Notes: generated by a model not told the origin, from the sequence alone. Shown: positions 18,373 to 27,887, numbered from the stretch's first letter. The stretch is DNA of 64,000 bases from DASVUS01 sp036388675 (GCA_036388675.1 DASVRI010000013.1:124001-188000), one strand, 5' to 3'. Translations and numbers: made by a program.

Positions 18373-20721
18373 ATGACATCGATGCGAACTGTATCACCAC
18401 GCGGTAAAGGCTCCGCAACACGCAACCGTTGGGATTCTGCCGGCTCACGCTACGAAGTTCTGGAACGCGTTGGCGAAGGCACCCTGTTCGTGGTTTACCG
18501 CGTGCGCGACCGCAGCAACAACCGCGTGATGGCGCTCAAGGCGCTCAAGGGCGCTTTTAACCGGCACCCGCGCTTCGCGAGTACTCTGACGGCGTGCGTT
18601 GACCGCATGGCCAAGCTGTCGCACCCCAACCTGGCACGCCTGTGGGAAGTGGGCGAAGAAGAAGGCACTCTCTTTCTGGTCACCGAGTGGCTGCCCGGAC
18701 AGAACCTGGAGCAGCGTTTGCGCCGCGCGCCGTTTGGACGCGCCGAAGCGCTATCCTTTACCCGCCAGATTGCCGAAGCGTTGCATTACCTGCATCAGAA
18801 CGGCGCTGTGCACGGCGATTTACGCCCGCGCCATGTGGGTGCCGCCGCCGACGGCAGCCTGAAACTGACCGATGCCGGTCTTTACGAGTCGTTTGTTGCC
18901 GCCGGACTAGCGCCGATGGACGTGATGGAAGAAGCCGTTTATTACACGGCACCGGAACGCACTGAAGGCGCGGCGCCCGCGCCGGCTTCCGACCTCTATG
19001 CGCTGGGCGTCATTTTGTATCGCATGCTGGCCGGGCGCGTGCCGTTTGATGGGCCGTCGCCCCTGTCCATCGCCCTGCGCCATCGCAAGGACGCGCCGCT
19101 GCGCCCCTCACAGTTTAACCCCGATTGTCCGCCTGATCTTGAAGACGTCGCAATGCGCCTGCTCGAAAAAGACCCGCAGGCACGCTACGCCTCCGCCGGA
19201 CAATTATTGCGCGACCTTGCCGTTGGGCCGGCTGCTTCTCGACCGGCGCGCAACGATACTGCAAGCGCCGCAGCGAGTACTCAGGTGGCTTCTGCACCTC
19301 AACCTAACGGCAACGGGGCGGCGCCGTCTCACAGCATAACGCCACCTCAAACTCCCGGAGTGGGCGCTGCCGCGAATGTTGTCGCCACAGGCGTTTCCGC
19401 TGCCGGTGCAGTAGCCGCAGGAACTATCGCCGCAGGAGCGACAGCCGCAGGAGCGACAGCCGCAGGAGCGGTAGCCGCTGGCACGGTACCAGCCGCAGCT
19501 CTGGTTGCTGGCGGTGTCGCCACGGGAGTAGCAACGGCAGGAACTGCGGCAGCAACGGCAGCCTCTGCGGCACCTGTCGCAGCAGTAACAGCTGCTGGCG
19601 CGGCTGGAGCCACCTCCACTGGAGCCATCTCTGCTGGAGCGACAGCCGCTGGAGCGACAACAACGACAACACCGCTCTCGACATCACCCATTGTGCCGGT
19701 AGCAAATACGGCGCGCACAACACCACCGGCTCGCACGGCGCGCGTGCCTCAGGGCGGCTATGACGACACACAAGCCCTGGCCACTCATGATGCAGACGAC
19801 ACAGCCTTTAGAGATGATGACGAACGTTTGGCGCGGCGTGCGCAACGCCGTCGCGAGGCCATCGGAGCGTTGCTTGCTGTTTTCTGGCTTCTGGTAGCTA
19901 TTGGCCTGTTCGCCGGCATCATTTATGGTGCCTACTACTTCTGGAAAAAAGAAACGCCGCGCGAAGTGCGTGTGCCGAATTACCTCAGCAAAAGCGAGTA
20001 TGAGGCGCGCAGCCTGCTAAATCGCGCCGGCCTCAAGATGGTTATTGTGGGCCAGGTGTATGATCCGAAACGGCCTGAGGGCACGGTTATCAAGGGCCAG
20101 CCTGCGCCGAAGAAGCTGGTGCGCACCGGACGCGAAGTCGGTGTTACGGTTTCACGCGGTCAGGAACCGATTACCATGGCCGACCTGACCGAGTTGGATT
20201 TGCAGCGCGCGCGCCAGATTATCGAACGCGGCGGCATGAGGATCGGCAACCTTGCCACGCAGTATCACGACACCATTCCCAGAGGCTATATCTGCGGCCA
20301 GTTCCCCGAACCGGGGCAAAGCTTCCAACGCAACGAACCAATCACGCTGATTGTCAGCCTGGGCCCGCAGCTATCCGATCTTTCCTCCGAACCGGCGCAG
20401 TTGCCGCCACCGCCGCCGCGTAGTTCACCCACGGAAGATTTTGCACCCTCTTCACCGCTCTCCACGCAATCAACCGATACGCCTGAAGTGGCCCTGGTTT
20501 CGCGCACCGTGCACGTGCGTGTGGCCATTCCAGCCGATGGCGGCAGCCAGGAAGTGCGCGTCGTGGTGCGCGACAGCGACGGCGAACATACGGTTTACAG
20601 CCACATGCACGCGCCCGGCGACCTGGTGGACGAAGACGTTCAGGTGACTCGCCGCCAGGGCACAACGGCCATTGTGCGCGTTTATGTCGATGGCACGCTG
20701 CTACGCGAGCAACGCGTTTGA
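18373..20721 (+). CDS. PASTA-domain serine/threonine protein kinase with non-canonical catalytic motifs
   Basis: A 782-residue membrane kinase. The kinase domain (about 15-285) has VAIK-like Lys56 and an APER motif. The catalytic loop reads HGDLRPRH (D149; His154 where Asn is usual) and the DFG motif reads DAG (167-169). Activity is therefore plausible but uncertain. An Ala/Gly/Thr low-complexity linker (about 335-435) holds tandem AAGAT-type repeats. One transmembrane helix follows (about 496-523), then two extracellular PASTA repeats (about 534-598 and 599-670) and a Pro-rich tail with a beta-domain. PASTA domains bind peptidoglycan fragments, so it probably senses the wall. The sigma-factor gene begins 16 bp downstream, suggesting an operon. 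Confidence 0.88.
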   Translation: MTSMRTVSPRGKGSATRNRWDSAGSRYEVLERVGEGTLFVVYRVRDRSNNRVMALKALKGAFNRHPRFASTLTACVDRMAKLSHPNLARLWEVGEEEGTLFLVTEWLPGQNLEQRLRRAPFGRAEALSFTRQIAEALHYLHQNGAVHGDLRPRHVGAAADGSLKLTDAGLYESFVAAGLAPMDVMEEAVYYTAPERTEGAAPAPASDLYALGVILYRMLAGRVPFDGPSPLSIALRHRKDAPLRPSQFNPDCPPDLEDVAMRLLEKDPQARYASAGQLLRDLAVGPAASRPARNDTASAAASTQVASAPQPNGNGAAPSHSITPPQTPGVGAAANVVATGVSAAGAVAAGTIAAGATAAGATAAGAVAAGTVPAAALVAGGVATGVATAGTAAATAASAAPVAAVTAAGAAGATSTGAISAGATAAGATTTTTPLSTSPIVPVANTARTTPPARTARVPQGGYDDTQALATHDADDTAFRDDDERLARRAQRRREAIGALLAVFWLLVAIGLFAGIIYGAYYFWKKETPREVRVPNYLSKSEYEARSLLNRAGLKMVIVGQVYDPKRPEGTVIKGQPAPKKLVRTGREVGVTVSRGQEPITMADLTELDLQRARQIIERGGMRIGNLATQYHDTIPRGYICGQFPEPGQSFQRNEPITLIVSLGPQLSDLSSEPAQLPPPPPRSSPTEDFAPSSPLSTQSTDTPEVALVSRTVHVRVAIPADGGSQEVRVVVRDSDGEHTVYSHMHAPGDLVDEDVQVTRRQGTTAIVRVYVDGTLLREQRV

Positions 20722-20737
20722 AACCCGGGGATGAGCA

Positions 20738-21364
20738 TTGAGTACTCATTCCGCCCCTGCTCCCACGCCTGAATCCACCCTGCAACTGGTCGAGCGATGC
20801 CGCAAAGGCGACCTGGCGGCCTTCGACGAAATTGTGGCGCTGCACCAGAACCGCATCTACAATTTATGTTTCTGGTCGCTGGGCGATGCTGATGAAGCCG
20901 CCGATGCCACACAGGAAACCTTTCTGCGCGCTTGGCGAGCCATCGCCAAGTTTCGTGGTGAAAGCGCTTTTGCCACCTGGCTGCACCGCATCGCGCTCAA
21001 TGTCACGCATGACGCGGCGCGGCGGCGTGGTCGCGCTCCCCTGCCTTTTTCCGCTGCCACTTCCACAGACGACGAACTGCCCGACACCGACCCGCCCGAT
21101 CCCGCTCCTGGCCCGGCTCAAATCGCGGCGCAGCACGAGCGTCGTTTGGCGGTGCGGCGTGCTCTCGCGGCACTACCCGAAAATCATCGCACGGTTCTGG
21201 TGCTCTTTGATATTGAAGGCTACTCCTATGAAGAAGCAGCGGCTTTGCTGGAATTGCCGATCGGCACCCTGAAAAGCCGTCTTAACCGGGCGCGCGTGGC
21301 GCTGCGTGAGCGCCTGGAAGAATGCCGGGAACTTTTTGAGGAGGGAGCCAGTCCAACTTTTTGA
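20738..21364 (+). CDS. ECF-type RNA polymerase sigma factor
   Basis: A 208-residue sigma-70 family protein of the ECF (RpoE/SigW) group. Region 2 has LGDADEAADATQETFLRAWR and FATWLHRIALNVTHD; region 4 has LPENHRTVLVLFDIEGYSYE followed by IGTLKSRLNRARVALRERL. An Ala/Pro/Asp linker separates them. The TTG start at 20738 is part of TTGAGTACTC, so the iterated palindrome overlaps the initiation codon region; GGGG lies upstream as a weak Shine-Dalgarno. It is flanked by the PASTA kinase and a zinc-finger anti-sigma-like gene, the usual pairing for ECF factors. Confidence 0.92.
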   Translation: MSTHSAPAPTPESTLQLVERCRKGDLAAFDEIVALHQNRIYNLCFWSLGDADEAADATQETFLRAWRAIAKFRGESAFATWLHRIALNVTHDAARRRGRAPLPFSAATSTDDELPDTDPPDPAPGPAQIAAQHERRLAVRRALAALPENHRTVLVLFDIEGYSYEEAAALLELPIGTLKSRLNRARVALRERLEECRELFEEGASPTF

Positions 21365-21424
21365 CAGTCTGTTGCCGGGTGTGCCAGTTCTATCACCGGC
21401 TCTGTAGCCTACCATTTAAACGCC

Positions 21425-23203
21425 ATGCCGATTTCCTGCGAATCCTGTCGCGAAGCTCTCCATTCCCACCTGGCCGATCTCATCGAGACCAAGAATGGTG
21501 AGGCACCAACGCGCGTGCCGGTCTGGGCGCAAACAGCGGCAGCACAAGAGGACACTGCTTTATCGAGTACTCAGCGCAGCGAAATCGAGGCGCATCTGGC
21601 GCAGTGTCCGTCCTGCACGCGCGAACTGGCACTGCTGCGCGGCCTGACTGCCGAGTTGCACAACCTGCCTTCACTGCCCGCACCGCCTGATCTACGAGCG
21701 CGCATTCGATCCCAACTGGCGAACGAAGTTCACGCCGTAGCGCAGCCCGACATCGCTCAGGAGCAGAAGGCGCCGAGCCGCAATTCGCTTGCGTCATGGT
21801 CTCAGTCGTGGCGCGACTTCTGGCGCAGACCGGCACGCGTGGCCTGGGCCGGCGTTGCGCTGACCGGATTCTTGCTGCTGTTGGCCACACAAACAAACGT
21901 GCCCTTTCCGTCTTCGCAACCGGATTCAGCCACCGCGCCATCGTTGTCGCCACCGGCAGCCATTGCACCGTCCGGGCCACCACAAAATACCGTCCGACAG
22001 ATACAGCGCAAGGCCGCACCGCGTCTGGATATGCGCAATACAAGCCGTTCTCCGGCGCAGCGTGCGACATCGCCGGCGCCGAATGGGAACCGCAGTGCGC
22101 CGGCGACGCAGCCCAACTCGAACGACGTGCCCAACGTCCAGGCGCCGCAGGCAGCGCCGGCGCAACAGCCCAGAGCGAGTACTCGGAACACGAATACGGG
22201 CGGACAGAAGGCAGCACTCGACGCCGGGGTGAAAGAAACACCGGCACAGGACACTGTTGCACAGGACACTGTTGCGCCGTCAGCAGCAAGCCCTGCTGTT
22301 AAACCACGGCATGGCCCCAGTAGCAAAGTGGCATCAAAGCCCGCGCCTCGGGCTATGGCTCCCCCAAACTTCGCCACGTCGGAGAACACGCTTCCTGCGC
22401 GCGATGCGTCCCTGTTCGCTCGTCTTCAGGTGCAAGGCCGGGCCGAACAGCCGTCTTTGCGTGAAGTTCCGGCGCTGGGAACTGATCCTGAAAGCTCTGC
22501 ACTCGCCACCGCTCCCGCACCGCTCAGAAAAAAGGATGCCGCTGCCACACTAGATAGCCAGAACTCAAACAACGTGACAGGTGGCGCCAGTGCCTCAGGC
22601 GGCGCGGGGCCGCCAGGCGTCCCAAGTGCTCCCGACCGAACCGCAGCATTCTCCGTGCGGCGGCGCAACGCCGCTTCAGCAGATGCCGCACCTGAGGGCG
22701 TGCAGTCGGCACCTGGCGAACAGGCGCAACGCGCCACAGCGGGCAACAGGCAGAAAACAACTCCTGAAGCAGAGCGCATACAGCGAACCACGTCCGGCGA
22801 TGCAAGCACGACGCGTTCTCAGTCAGCAGCCGAAAGCCGAGGCAGCACCGATGCCGGCTCCGTCAGAGCGTTGCGAACACCGACAATTGCGGCCCGCGTC
22901 GATGCGCCGAACGTTCCACGTGCCGGCGACGCCATGACTACGGCCCGCCTTGTCGTGACACCACCACGCGACGTAACACGAGCACGCCTGCGTGTTGTGG
23001 GTTCTACCGGCATTCACCTGTCCCAAAATGGCGTAACGTCGCAGATGGTGTGGACGGGCACGGCACGGCGCGGACAAGAAATTGTGGTCGCGCTCCGCCT
23101 GCGCACTGCGGCACCGGGCACGTTGCGCGTGATTCTGGAAGAGGCTCACGGTGGCGGCTGGAAAACCGTGCGGGAACAAATTTTATCCCTGCCGAGTCGA
23201 TAA
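21425..23203 (+). CDS. Zinc-finger anti-sigma-like membrane protein
   Basis: A 592-residue protein. The N-terminus has C5-x2-C8 and the anti-sigma HxxxCxxC signature (H57, C61, C64 in HLAQCPSCTREL). A single membrane segment is near 138-160 (RVAWAGVALTGFLLLLATQT), then about 320 residues of Ala/Pro/Ser/Thr/Gln-rich disordered sequence, and a C-terminal beta-rich domain (about 480-592) that begins ARVDAPNVPRAGDAM. In the ZAS family the cytosolic zinc domain sequesters the ECF factor encoded just upstream; here the gap is about 60 bp. The unusually long outer part could sense an envelope signal. A perfect 15-bp tandem duplication (22246-22275) lies in the disordered region. Confidence 0.75.
   Translation: MPISCESCREALHSHLADLIETKNGEAPTRVPVWAQTAAAQEDTALSSTQRSEIEAHLAQCPSCTRELALLRGLTAELHNLPSLPAPPDLRARIRSQLANEVHAVAQPDIAQEQKAPSRNSLASWSQSWRDFWRRPARVAWAGVALTGFLLLLATQTNVPFPSSQPDSATAPSLSPPAAIAPSGPPQNTVRQIQRKAAPRLDMRNTSRSPAQRATSPAPNGNRSAPATQPNSNDVPNVQAPQAAPAQQPRASTRNTNTGGQKAALDAGVKETPAQDTVAQDTVAPSAASPAVKPRHGPSSKVASKPAPRAMAPPNFATSENTLPARDASLFARLQVQGRAEQPSLREVPALGTDPESSALATAPAPLRKKDAAATLDSQNSNNVTGGASASGGAGPPGVPSAPDRTAAFSVRRRNAASADAAPEGVQSAPGEQAQRATAGNRQKTTPEAERIQRTTSGDASTTRSQSAAESRGSTDAGSVRALRTPTIAARVDAPNVPRAGDAMTTARLVVTPPRDVTRARLRVVGSTGIHLSQNGVTSQMVWTGTARRGQEIVVALRLRTAAPGTLRVILEEAHGGGWKTVREQILSLPSR
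22246..22275 (+). repeat. Perfect 15-bp tandem duplication
   Basis: ACAGGACACTGTTGC occurs twice head to tail (22246-22260 and 22261-22275), in frame, giving two QDTVA units in the disordered part of the anti-sigma-like protein. Confidence 0.9.
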
Positions 23204-23231
23204 CCAAACGCAAGCGGTTACGGAGGCCAAA

Positions 23232-25616
23232 ATGAAGAGAGTAGAACAATCCAGATGGTGGCCCGCACTCGGCGCATCGTTGTTCCTGGGCGGGTTGCTC
23301 GGCGCGGGAACGCTGGCCGTGCAAACGCAAACGAGTGCACAACAAAATACGCAACCCGGTGAACGGCGAATCACGAACCCGACGATTTGGCCGCCACGTC
23401 CCGTGCCACCACCGCGACCAGAACTGGGACGCGAACTGCAACTGATTTCCCAGACGGCCCAGGTGAGCATCAAGGGCGGCGTAGCGCACACCAAGCTGCT
23501 GCAAACCTTTCAGAACACGACCAACCACACAATTGAAGGCACTTACGTTTTTCCTTTGCCGGAAGGCGCGGCGGTATCCGGTTTCGCCATGATGGTGAAC
23601 GGCAAGCGCCAGGAAGCCGAAATTCTGGATGGCGACAAAGCGCGCGAAATCTACACCGGCATTGTCCAGAAAATGCGCGACCCGGCCATTCTGGAGTTCA
23701 TCGACCGCAACCTGGTGCGCGCCCGCATCTTTCCGATTGCAGCGCGCGCCGAACAGAAAATCGAGCTTGAGTACTCGGAATCGTTGAAGGCCGAAAGCGG
23801 CGCTTATCGTTTCGTGGTGCCGCTACGCTTGCCGACCGGCGGCGCGGCGCAAAAGGCCACTGTGGACGTGCGCATCGAATCGAGTGAAGGTATTCGCGCC
23901 GTATACTCTCCAACGCACGATGTCGAGGTGAAACGCGACGGCGACACGGCGCGCATCAGTGGCGAATGGGGCACTTTGCAGCCGCGACCGCTGCCCGCGA
24001 TGCTGCGCGATGAAACGAGTACTCCCAACAACCGCAGCGGTAGCGACCATAGCGGCAGCGACCGCGATTTCGTGCTTTATTATACGACGGCCCGCCAGCG
24101 CGTGGGCGTTAATCTGGTGACACACCGCACCGGCGACGAAGACGGTTATTTCATGCTGCTGGCCGCGCCCGACGCCACGATTGCGCCCCAGGAGATCGCT
24201 GCTAAAGATGTCGTTTTCGTCTTTGATACCAGCGGCTCCATGGCGGGTGAGAAAATCGAGCAGGCGCGCAAGGCGTTGCTGAATCTCCTCGGCAATCTAA
24301 ATCCAAACGACCGCTTCAACATCGTGACGTTTTCTTCCGATGTGCGCACTTTCCGCGATGGACTTACGCCGGTGAGTACTCAAAGTGTGGCGGCGGCGCG
24401 CACTTTCGCGGGTGAAATCAAAGCCGTTGGCGGCACCAACATCAACGATGCACTCATCGAAGCGCTCAAGATGATGAGAAGCAACGAACGCCCGCAGCAA
24501 GTCGTTTTCATGACCGACGGACAACCCACCGTCGGCGAAACCGATGTCGCACAAATTCTGAAAAACGTGCGCGCCGCCAATGCGGGGACAACAAGTAATT
24601 CGGCGCAGCCGGATGCGACACGTCTCTTTGTTTTTGGCGTTGGTTACGACGTGAACACGCGCCTGCTCGACACGCTGGCCGAAGACAATCGCGGCTCCAG
24701 CGATTACGTGCTGCCGCAGGAAGACATCGAGCAAAAAGTCGGCGCGCTGTATGCGAAAATCGCCTATCCAGTACTCGCCAATCCGCGCGTGGAGTGGGGC
24801 GGCATGAGCGTTTATGATGTGTATCCCAAGCGCCTGCCCGACCTGTTCAAAGGCACGCAAACCGTGGTCTTTGGCCGCTACAAAGGCAGCAACGCGGCGC
24901 GCGTGCAACTTATCGGCACCTCACGCGGACGCGAAGAGCGCGTGGCGGGCAGCGGCAATTTCGGTGACAGAGGACAGCTTAACGACACGTTGCCGCGCCT
25001 GTGGGCGGTGCGCAAAGTCGGCTACCTGCTGGACGATGCGCGTCGCGAAGGCCGCACCATCGATAAAGAAGTGCAAGACGAAATCATCAAATTGAGCAAA
25101 CGTTACGGCATCGTGACGCCGCTCACGGCGGGCCTGATTACCGAAGATGGAGCTATACCCCTCGCTTCTGGCCCACAACCAGCCAACGTATTCGCCGGTG
25201 GATTCGCCGGAGGCATGCCCAGCGCGCCATCTGGTGTACGACGTGAGGCCGAGTCTCTGGATAGCGCACGGCTTTCTGCCAGGGGCGCGATGCCTGCCAG
25301 AGGTCAACTCTTCCGCTCGCGAAGCGGTGCGGGTGCCATAGCCGATTCCAAAGCCACCGTCGCCTTGCGCGAAGCGCGGCAGGTGAAAGATGAAGCCAAC
25401 GTGCGCTACATTGAGGGCAAAGCCTTTTTCTTAAAAGACGGCATCTGGACGGACGGCGCTTACGATGCAGCCAAGTCGCCAAAACTTGTGACGATTAAAG
25501 CCTTCTCAACGGAGTATTTAAACCTGATGAAAGATGCCAAAGTCGCCAAGTGGCTTAGCATCGGCGAGCGCGCTATTATTGTGCTGAACGACAAGACGAT
25601 CAAAGTCGAGCCGTAA
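23232..25616 (+). CDS. VIT and von Willebrand A domain secreted/anchored protein
   Basis: 794 residues from ATG 23232, which has a strong CGGAGG Shine-Dalgarno; an in-frame upstream extension from 23151 overlaps the previous gene and is unlikely. A signal/anchor helix (WWPALGASLFLGGLLGAGTL) leads to a VIT domain (about 55-190; TYVFPLPEGAAVSGFAM, ILDGDKAREIY). A VWA domain follows (about 325-510) with an intact MIDAS DxSxS (D332, S334, S336 in FDTSGSMAGEKIEQA) and MTDGQPTVGETD. The C-terminal part is less conserved and ends in a region rich in charged residues. VIT/VWA proteins resemble inter-alpha-trypsin heavy chains and bind metal-dependent ligands. It is probably the last gene of the kinase-sigma-anti-sigma run. 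Confidence 0.9.
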   Translation: MKRVEQSRWWPALGASLFLGGLLGAGTLAVQTQTSAQQNTQPGERRITNPTIWPPRPVPPPRPELGRELQLISQTAQVSIKGGVAHTKLLQTFQNTTNHTIEGTYVFPLPEGAAVSGFAMMVNGKRQEAEILDGDKAREIYTGIVQKMRDPAILEFIDRNLVRARIFPIAARAEQKIELEYSESLKAESGAYRFVVPLRLPTGGAAQKATVDVRIESSEGIRAVYSPTHDVEVKRDGDTARISGEWGTLQPRPLPAMLRDETSTPNNRSGSDHSGSDRDFVLYYTTARQRVGVNLVTHRTGDEDGYFMLLAAPDATIAPQEIAAKDVVFVFDTSGSMAGEKIEQARKALLNLLGNLNPNDRFNIVTFSSDVRTFRDGLTPVSTQSVAAARTFAGEIKAVGGTNINDALIEALKMMRSNERPQQVVFMTDGQPTVGETDVAQILKNVRAANAGTTSNSAQPDATRLFVFGVGYDVNTRLLDTLAEDNRGSSDYVLPQEDIEQKVGALYAKIAYPVLANPRVEWGGMSVYDVYPKRLPDLFKGTQTVVFGRYKGSNAARVQLIGTSRGREERVAGSGNFGDRGQLNDTLPRLWAVRKVGYLLDDARREGRTIDKEVQDEIIKLSKRYGIVTPLTAGLITEDGAIPLASGPQPANVFAGGFAGGMPSAPSGVRREAESLDSARLSARGAMPARGQLFRSRSGAGAIADSKATVALREARQVKDEANVRYIEGKAFFLKDGIWTDGAYDAAKSPKLVTIKAFSTEYLNLMKDAKVAKWLSIGERAIIVLNDKTIKVEP

Positions 25617-25666
25617 AGCGCATAGCGGTCGCAACGAGTACTCAGTTCAGTGTATTTCAGAGCACG

Positions 25667-25804
25667 TATAGCAGTTAATAGCTTGCAGGCGCCACAGAAC
25701 CCTAAGCGTGAGCGCGGGGCTGAACTCAGCGGTGCCTTAGCCCCGCGCTCATGCTTGGGGTTGCGGGGCAATCATGTGTAGCCTGCAAGTCGTTAACTGC
25801 TATA
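25667..25804. repeat. Nested double inverted repeat (MITE-like or bidirectional terminator)
   Basis: Two inverted repeats are nested. The outer arms are 25667-25690 and 25781-25804 (24 bp, three mismatches; TATAGCAGTTAA at the tips). The inner arms are 25698-25721 and 25739-25762 (24 bp, two transitions; GAGCGCGGGGCT core). The 138-bp element sits between the convergent VIT/VWA and hemL genes. The transition-type inner mismatches still pair as G-U in one transcript, suggesting RNA-level pairing. It encodes nothing. A diverged relative of the inner arms is at 17073-17146. Confidence 0.8.
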
Positions 25805-25831
25805 AATTGAAGGTAGACCAACCGCAATTCT

Positions 25832-27112
25832 TTAGCGCGCCGCAACCTGCAACGCTTCGCGCGCGGCGGCAACGGTGTTGTCGATGTCGCTTTCATTGTG
25901 CGCCAGCGAAATAAACGCCGCTTCAAACTGCGATGGCGGCAGATAAACGCCACGTTCCAGCATGGCGTGAAAGAAACGCCCGAATTGCTTCGTATCGCTG
26001 TTTTTGGCCGAAGCGTAATCCGTCACCGGCGTTGCACAGAAGAACAGCGTCCACATCGAGCCGATGCGGTGCAGTTGCGCCGTTACACCGGCTTCCGCCA
26101 ACACTGCACGCAGCCCGCTTTCCAGACGCGCGCCGAGCGTTTCCAGCTTTTTGTATGCGTCGGTGTTGAGGTCGCGCAGTGCGGCCAGGCCCGCCGTCAT
26201 TGCAACGGGGTTTCCGCTGAGTGTTCCGGCCTGATAAACCGGGCCACTGGGCGCCACGCACTCCATGATGGCGCGCTTGCCGCCATAAGCCCCCACGGGA
26301 AAACCGCCGCCAATGATTTTGCCCAACGTCGTCATGTCGGGCGTGAGGCCGCAGCGCTCTTGAAAACCGCCGCGCGCCAGACGAAAACCGGTCATCACTT
26401 CGTCGAATAACAGAACCGCGCCCAGTTTTTGTGTTTCTTCGCGCAGCATTTCCAAGAATCCGGGTTGCGGCAGAATCACGCCCATATTCGCCGGCAGCGG
26501 CTCGACCGCAACACACGCCAGGTCATCACCCAATTCCTCGAGTACTCGGCGCGTGCCTTCGATGTCGTTATATTGGCACGAAACCGTATCGGCGGTTTGC
26601 GCTGTTGTCACACCCGCCGAATCGGGAACGCCCAGCGTCAGCGCGCCGGAACCGGCTTGCACCAGAAGCGCATCCATGTGGCCGTGGTAACAGCCGGCGA
26701 ACTTCACGATTTTTTTGCGTCCGGTGTAGCCGCGCGCCGCACGAATGGCGCCCATCACAGCTTCGGTGCCTGAATTGGTCATGCGCACCATTTCAATGGA
26801 CGGCACAGCCGCGATGACTTCGCGCGCCATTTCCACTTCGAGCGCGGTCGGCGCGCCGTAGCTGGTGCCGCGAACGAGCTGATCGCGCACCGCATCGAGT
26901 ACTCGCACCGGCGCGTGGCCATGAATCAGCGGGCCCCACGAGCCAACATAATCGATGTATCGGTTGTCGTCTTCATCCCACAAATAGGCGCCTTCACCGC
27001 GCGCCATAAAGCGTGGGTCGCCACCGACAGAGCCGAAGGCACGCACCGGCGAATTAACGCCGCCCGGCATCAGTTCGCGAGCTTCGGCAAAAAGTTCTTG
27101 AGAACGAGTCAT
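25832..27112 (-). CDS. hemL: Glutamate-1-semialdehyde 2,1-aminomutase
   Basis: A 426-residue PLP enzyme that converts glutamate-1-semialdehyde to 5-aminolevulinate in C5 tetrapyrrole synthesis. Signatures: ELMPGGVNSPVRAFGSVGG, NSGTEAVMGAIRAARGYTGR, LLFDEVMTGFRL, and the PLP lysine in TTLGKIIGGGFPVGAYGG. The start is ATG at 27112, giving the family-typical MTRSQELFAEA; a GTG at 27151 would add 13 residues. Two GAGTACTC sites (26540, 26897) read R-V-L in conserved-looking helices. The gene stands alone, convergent with the VIT/VWA gene. Confidence 0.96.
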   Translation of the reverse strand: MTRSQELFAEARELMPGGVNSPVRAFGSVGGDPRFMARGEGAYLWDEDDNRYIDYVGSWGPLIHGHAPVRVLDAVRDQLVRGTSYGAPTALEVEMAREVIAAVPSIEMVRMTNSGTEAVMGAIRAARGYTGRKKIVKFAGCYHGHMDALLVQAGSGALTLGVPDSAGVTTAQTADTVSCQYNDIEGTRRVLEELGDDLACVAVEPLPANMGVILPQPGFLEMLREETQKLGAVLLFDEVMTGFRLARGGFQERCGLTPDMTTLGKIIGGGFPVGAYGGKRAIMECVAPSGPVYQAGTLSGNPVAMTAGLAALRDLNTDAYKKLETLGARLESGLRAVLAEAGVTAQLHRIGSMWTLFFCATPVTDYASAKNSDTKQFGRFFHAMLERGVYLPPSQFEAAFISLAHNESDIDNTVAAAREALQVAAR

Positions 27113-27350
27113 AAGAGCTTTAGTATGGCCGAGTGATGGCCCTTCTTGCACCCGGGGTTATCGTGCCGGTGCTCATCTTACTCCGTTGACGCAAATTTTT
27201 CGTTTTCACCTCAAAGTCAACCGAAACTGTGGAAGATTTGAAGCAAGGTGGAAACCTTTCTGCGAATAAGGCTCAAACCGGCAATGGCAATTCTCGTGAG
27301 AGTTGAAGGTAGTGAGAAGATGTATCAAGGCCTATCCAGGATGTCTAAAA

Positions 27351-27836
27351 ATGAGAAATACGCATAGCAAGAAAGTGGGATTAAAGAGCTTCAGGTCGAG
27401 GCGTAGCCGCCACAGAGGTCAGGCTCTGGTGGAGATGGCGATGAGCCTGCTGTTTTTGTTGGCGATGATCATCGGCATTATCGAGTTTGGCTGGCTGGTT
27501 CGCAATAACCTGATTATTGCGAATGCTTCACGTGAAGGCGCACGAGTGGCTGCGGTGGGCCGGACGAGTGCGGCCACAAGAAGCCGCATTACCAATTCGG
27601 CAGGCTCACTTTCGGTCGCTTCACCCACTGGCTCCGTAACACTGGAACAGTCGATTGATAACGGTGCAACCTGGACGGCATGGGCTTCCGACACGGGGTC
27701 GACGAAGAATCTCATTCCCACCGGAGCCCTGCTTCGCGTGCGCGTGCGCAGCAATCATCGCCAACTGACGGGATTTTTCCCGTTCTTGAGCAATCGCGTT
27801 ATCGAACAATTTACCACCATGCGCCGGGAACAATAA
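27351..27836 (+). CDS. TadE-like pseudopilin family protein
   Basis: 161 residues from ATG 27351; an in-frame start 48 bp upstream is possible. A basic N-terminus precedes GQALVEMAMSLLFLLAMIIG, the TadE-like hydrophobic segment with the glutamate of the prepilin-like processing region, then NASREGARVAAVGRT, typical of TadE. The rest is extracytoplasmic. TadE proteins are minor pseudopilins of Flp/Tad systems, but no TadA ATPase, TadB/C or prepilin peptidase is in this window. The TadG-like gene follows after about 50 bp. Confidence 0.82.
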   Translation: MRNTHSKKVGLKSFRSRRSRHRGQALVEMAMSLLFLLAMIIGIIEFGWLVRNNLIIANASREGARVAAVGRTSAATRSRITNSAGSLSVASPTGSVTLEQSIDNGATWTAWASDTGSTKNLIPTGALLRVRVRSNHRQLTGFFPFLSNRVIEQFTTMRREQ

Positions 27837-27887
27837 GCACTTTTGTAAGGCTGTGCATCACAGTGATTCCATCGGCAGGAGAGACAC

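Noticed and set aside
19360..19680. Ala/Gly-rich tract as a separate mobile element
   Set aside because: It is in frame in the kinase gene and built from 15-bp duplications; it lacks ends or target duplications.
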